Source: Bacteroidales bacterium (lineage in GTDB: Bacteria; Bacteroidota; Bacteroidia; Bacteroidales; UBA932). From it: DNA of 8,400 bases. Both the position numbers and the translations under genes were made by a program. Location of the stretch: assembly GCA_017561265.1 (NCBI GenBank), contig JAFZDJ010000093.1:1-8400 (forward strand). Direction: 5' to 3'. Positions 7,558 to 8,400 of the stretch are shown in pieces; the stretch's first letter is position 1, and each line of letters starts with the position of its first letter. Under the pieces are notes generated by a model, which was not told the origin of the DNA, did no database searches, and worked only from the letters and a program-made list of their open reading frames with translations.

Positions 7558-8400
7558 GTGGTGGGATTGAGCCTTGCACTGGCATTTGTCATTGTGCTGA
7601 GTTCATACATTGTGGATGACATGAGTGTGAACAAAGCGCTGAAGAATACTGATGACATACATATATGCTATAGTTCCGATGAAATCACTGCTCTACATGA
7701 AGTTTCAGGACTATATGAGAAATTTCCGGAGATCAAGGAATCTTGCGCTTATTTTGCCAGAAATGATGGAAAGGCACTGATTTCCGGAGCCAGTGTCGTC
7801 AGATATGCAGATAATGAAATCAATGTATCAACAGTTGCCGCCAGTCAGAATTTCTTTGATTTCTTCGCTTTCCCATTTGCTGAAGGAGACCCGCAAACGG
7901 CTCTGTCCACAAAGAATTCAGTAGTACTATCCGAAGAAATTGCGAATGTTCTTTTCCCTGATGGTGACGCTATCGGTAAAGAGATCAACTTGTTTGAGAA
8001 CAACGCCTATTCCGGATATTACACATACATGACTAATGTGGATGTGAATATGATTGTAACAGGCGTACTCAAGCCCTACACAAAGACAATCTTCAACAAC
8101 CCGGATATATTTATCAGCATAGATCTCTTCCGTGAGATGGAGAAGGTTAACTATGCCGGCTTGGTGCGTATAAGCGAAGTAAACTTTGTGCGTATAAATG
8201 AGGACGCTGACATTGGGGATCTGGCAAGGCAGCTGACCGAAGAGTACAGAAATACTCCAAACCAGTCTGGGGAAGACCCATCAGGCAAAGAAGTAAGGGT
8301 GAGCAGGTTTCAGGACATAAAGAAACTTTCCGATGCTGACGCACCAGGTGTCTACTTTACGTTCACAAATATCCGAAGCGGAAAACTTTTCGGCATATAC
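7504..8400 (+). CDS. MacB/FtsX-type ABC transporter permease, N-terminal part (3' partial; array copy 4, type B-like)
   Basis: Open from the ATG to the window edge: 299 codons without a stop. It starts 6 nt after gene 4 and in the same frame. Residues 1-15 are identical to those of the other three array genes. TM1 is about 16-37, followed by an almost complete periplasmic domain 1 with family motifs NFFDFFAFPFAEGDP (117-131), SVVLSE (139-144), DAIGKEI (155-161), VTGVL and DI (FQDIKKL, near 270). The window ends just before TM2 would begin. Like gene 3 it has LSxY followed by an acidic turn after TM1, C55 plus C81, NFF, SVVxSE, and a long insertion before VTGV (about 162-183). These suggest it belongs to type B, but the periplasmic domain is strongly diverged and the C-terminal half is unseen. 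By analogy, roughly 480 residues are missing. Confidence 0.92.
   Translation, partial: MKSYLRFLSRNKLYTIIEVVGLSLALAFVIVLSSYIVDDMSVNKALKNTDDIHICYSSDEITALHEVSGLYEKFPEIKESCAYFARNDGKALISGASVVRYADNEINVSTVAASQNFFDFFAFPFAEGDPQTALSTKNSVVLSEEIANVLFPDGDAIGKEINLFENNAYSGYYTYMTNVDVNMIVTGVLKPYTKTIFNNPDIFISIDLFREMEKVNYAGLVRISEVNFVRINEDADIGDLARQLTEEYRNTPNQSGEDPSGKEVRVSRFQDIKKLSDADAPGVYFTFTNIRSGKLFGIY

Noticed and set aside
8147..8344. 65-codon open frame on the - strand near the right edge
   Set aside because: It is antisense to the partial permease, which reads through to the edge with clear motifs; no supporting signal.
1..8400. CRISPR arrays, tRNA or rRNA genes, insertion sequences, pseudogenes
   Set aside because: There are no short regularly spaced repeats, no RNA gene signatures and no transposase or terminal inverted repeats. 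All complete genes are open from start to stop without frameshifts.

Overview
The window lies inside a tandem array of large ABC-transporter permease genes of the MacB/FtsX type, all on the + strand. It holds the 3' end of one permease (1-391), three complete permeases of 784, 775 and 781 residues (457-2811, 2818-5145, 5152-7497) and the first 299 codons of a fifth (7504-8400). About 98% of the window is coding. The only real gap is 65 bp (392-456). I see no ATPase, membrane-fusion protein, outer-membrane channel, regulator, RNA gene, mobile element or CRISPR array.

Organism: most likely a member of the Bacteroidetes, probably Bacteroidales. The reasons are the roughly 780-residue permeases with two FtsX domains, the shared MKSYLRFLSRNKLYT start, moderate GC, heavy use of ATA, AGA and AGG codons, and starts with no Shine-Dalgarno sequence, preceded by short A/T-rich leaders. 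Genus cannot be named from this window.

Layout: genes 2 to 5 are separated by exactly 6 nt (TTTGAA, TTAGAT, TTAGAC) after a single TAA, so all four share one reading frame and form one tight operon. Each full-length protein appears to be a fused pair of MacB-like halves: TM1, periplasmic domain 1, TM2-4 with a cytoplasmic coupling helix, then TM5, periplasmic domain 2, TM6-8 with a second coupling helix. This eight-TM reading comes from hydrophobicity by eye and family knowledge.

Within the array the genes seem to alternate between two types. Genes 2 and 4 are close relatives (type A). Gene 3 and the visible part of gene 5 share a different set of markers (type B). An A-B-A-B order suggests duplication of a two-gene unit. 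The gene junctions are nearly identical 93-bp repeats, and the last 35 bp of gene 2 are identical to those of gene 3 although gene 2's body is closer to gene 4, which points to local gene conversion. Gene 1 has a differently built C-terminal half and belongs to another branch of the same superfamily.

Function: the proteins probably move or extract hydrophobic substrates, peptides or lipoproteins, or act as mechanotransmitters, driven by a separate LolD/MacB-like ATPase encoded outside the window. The substrate cannot be read from this sequence.
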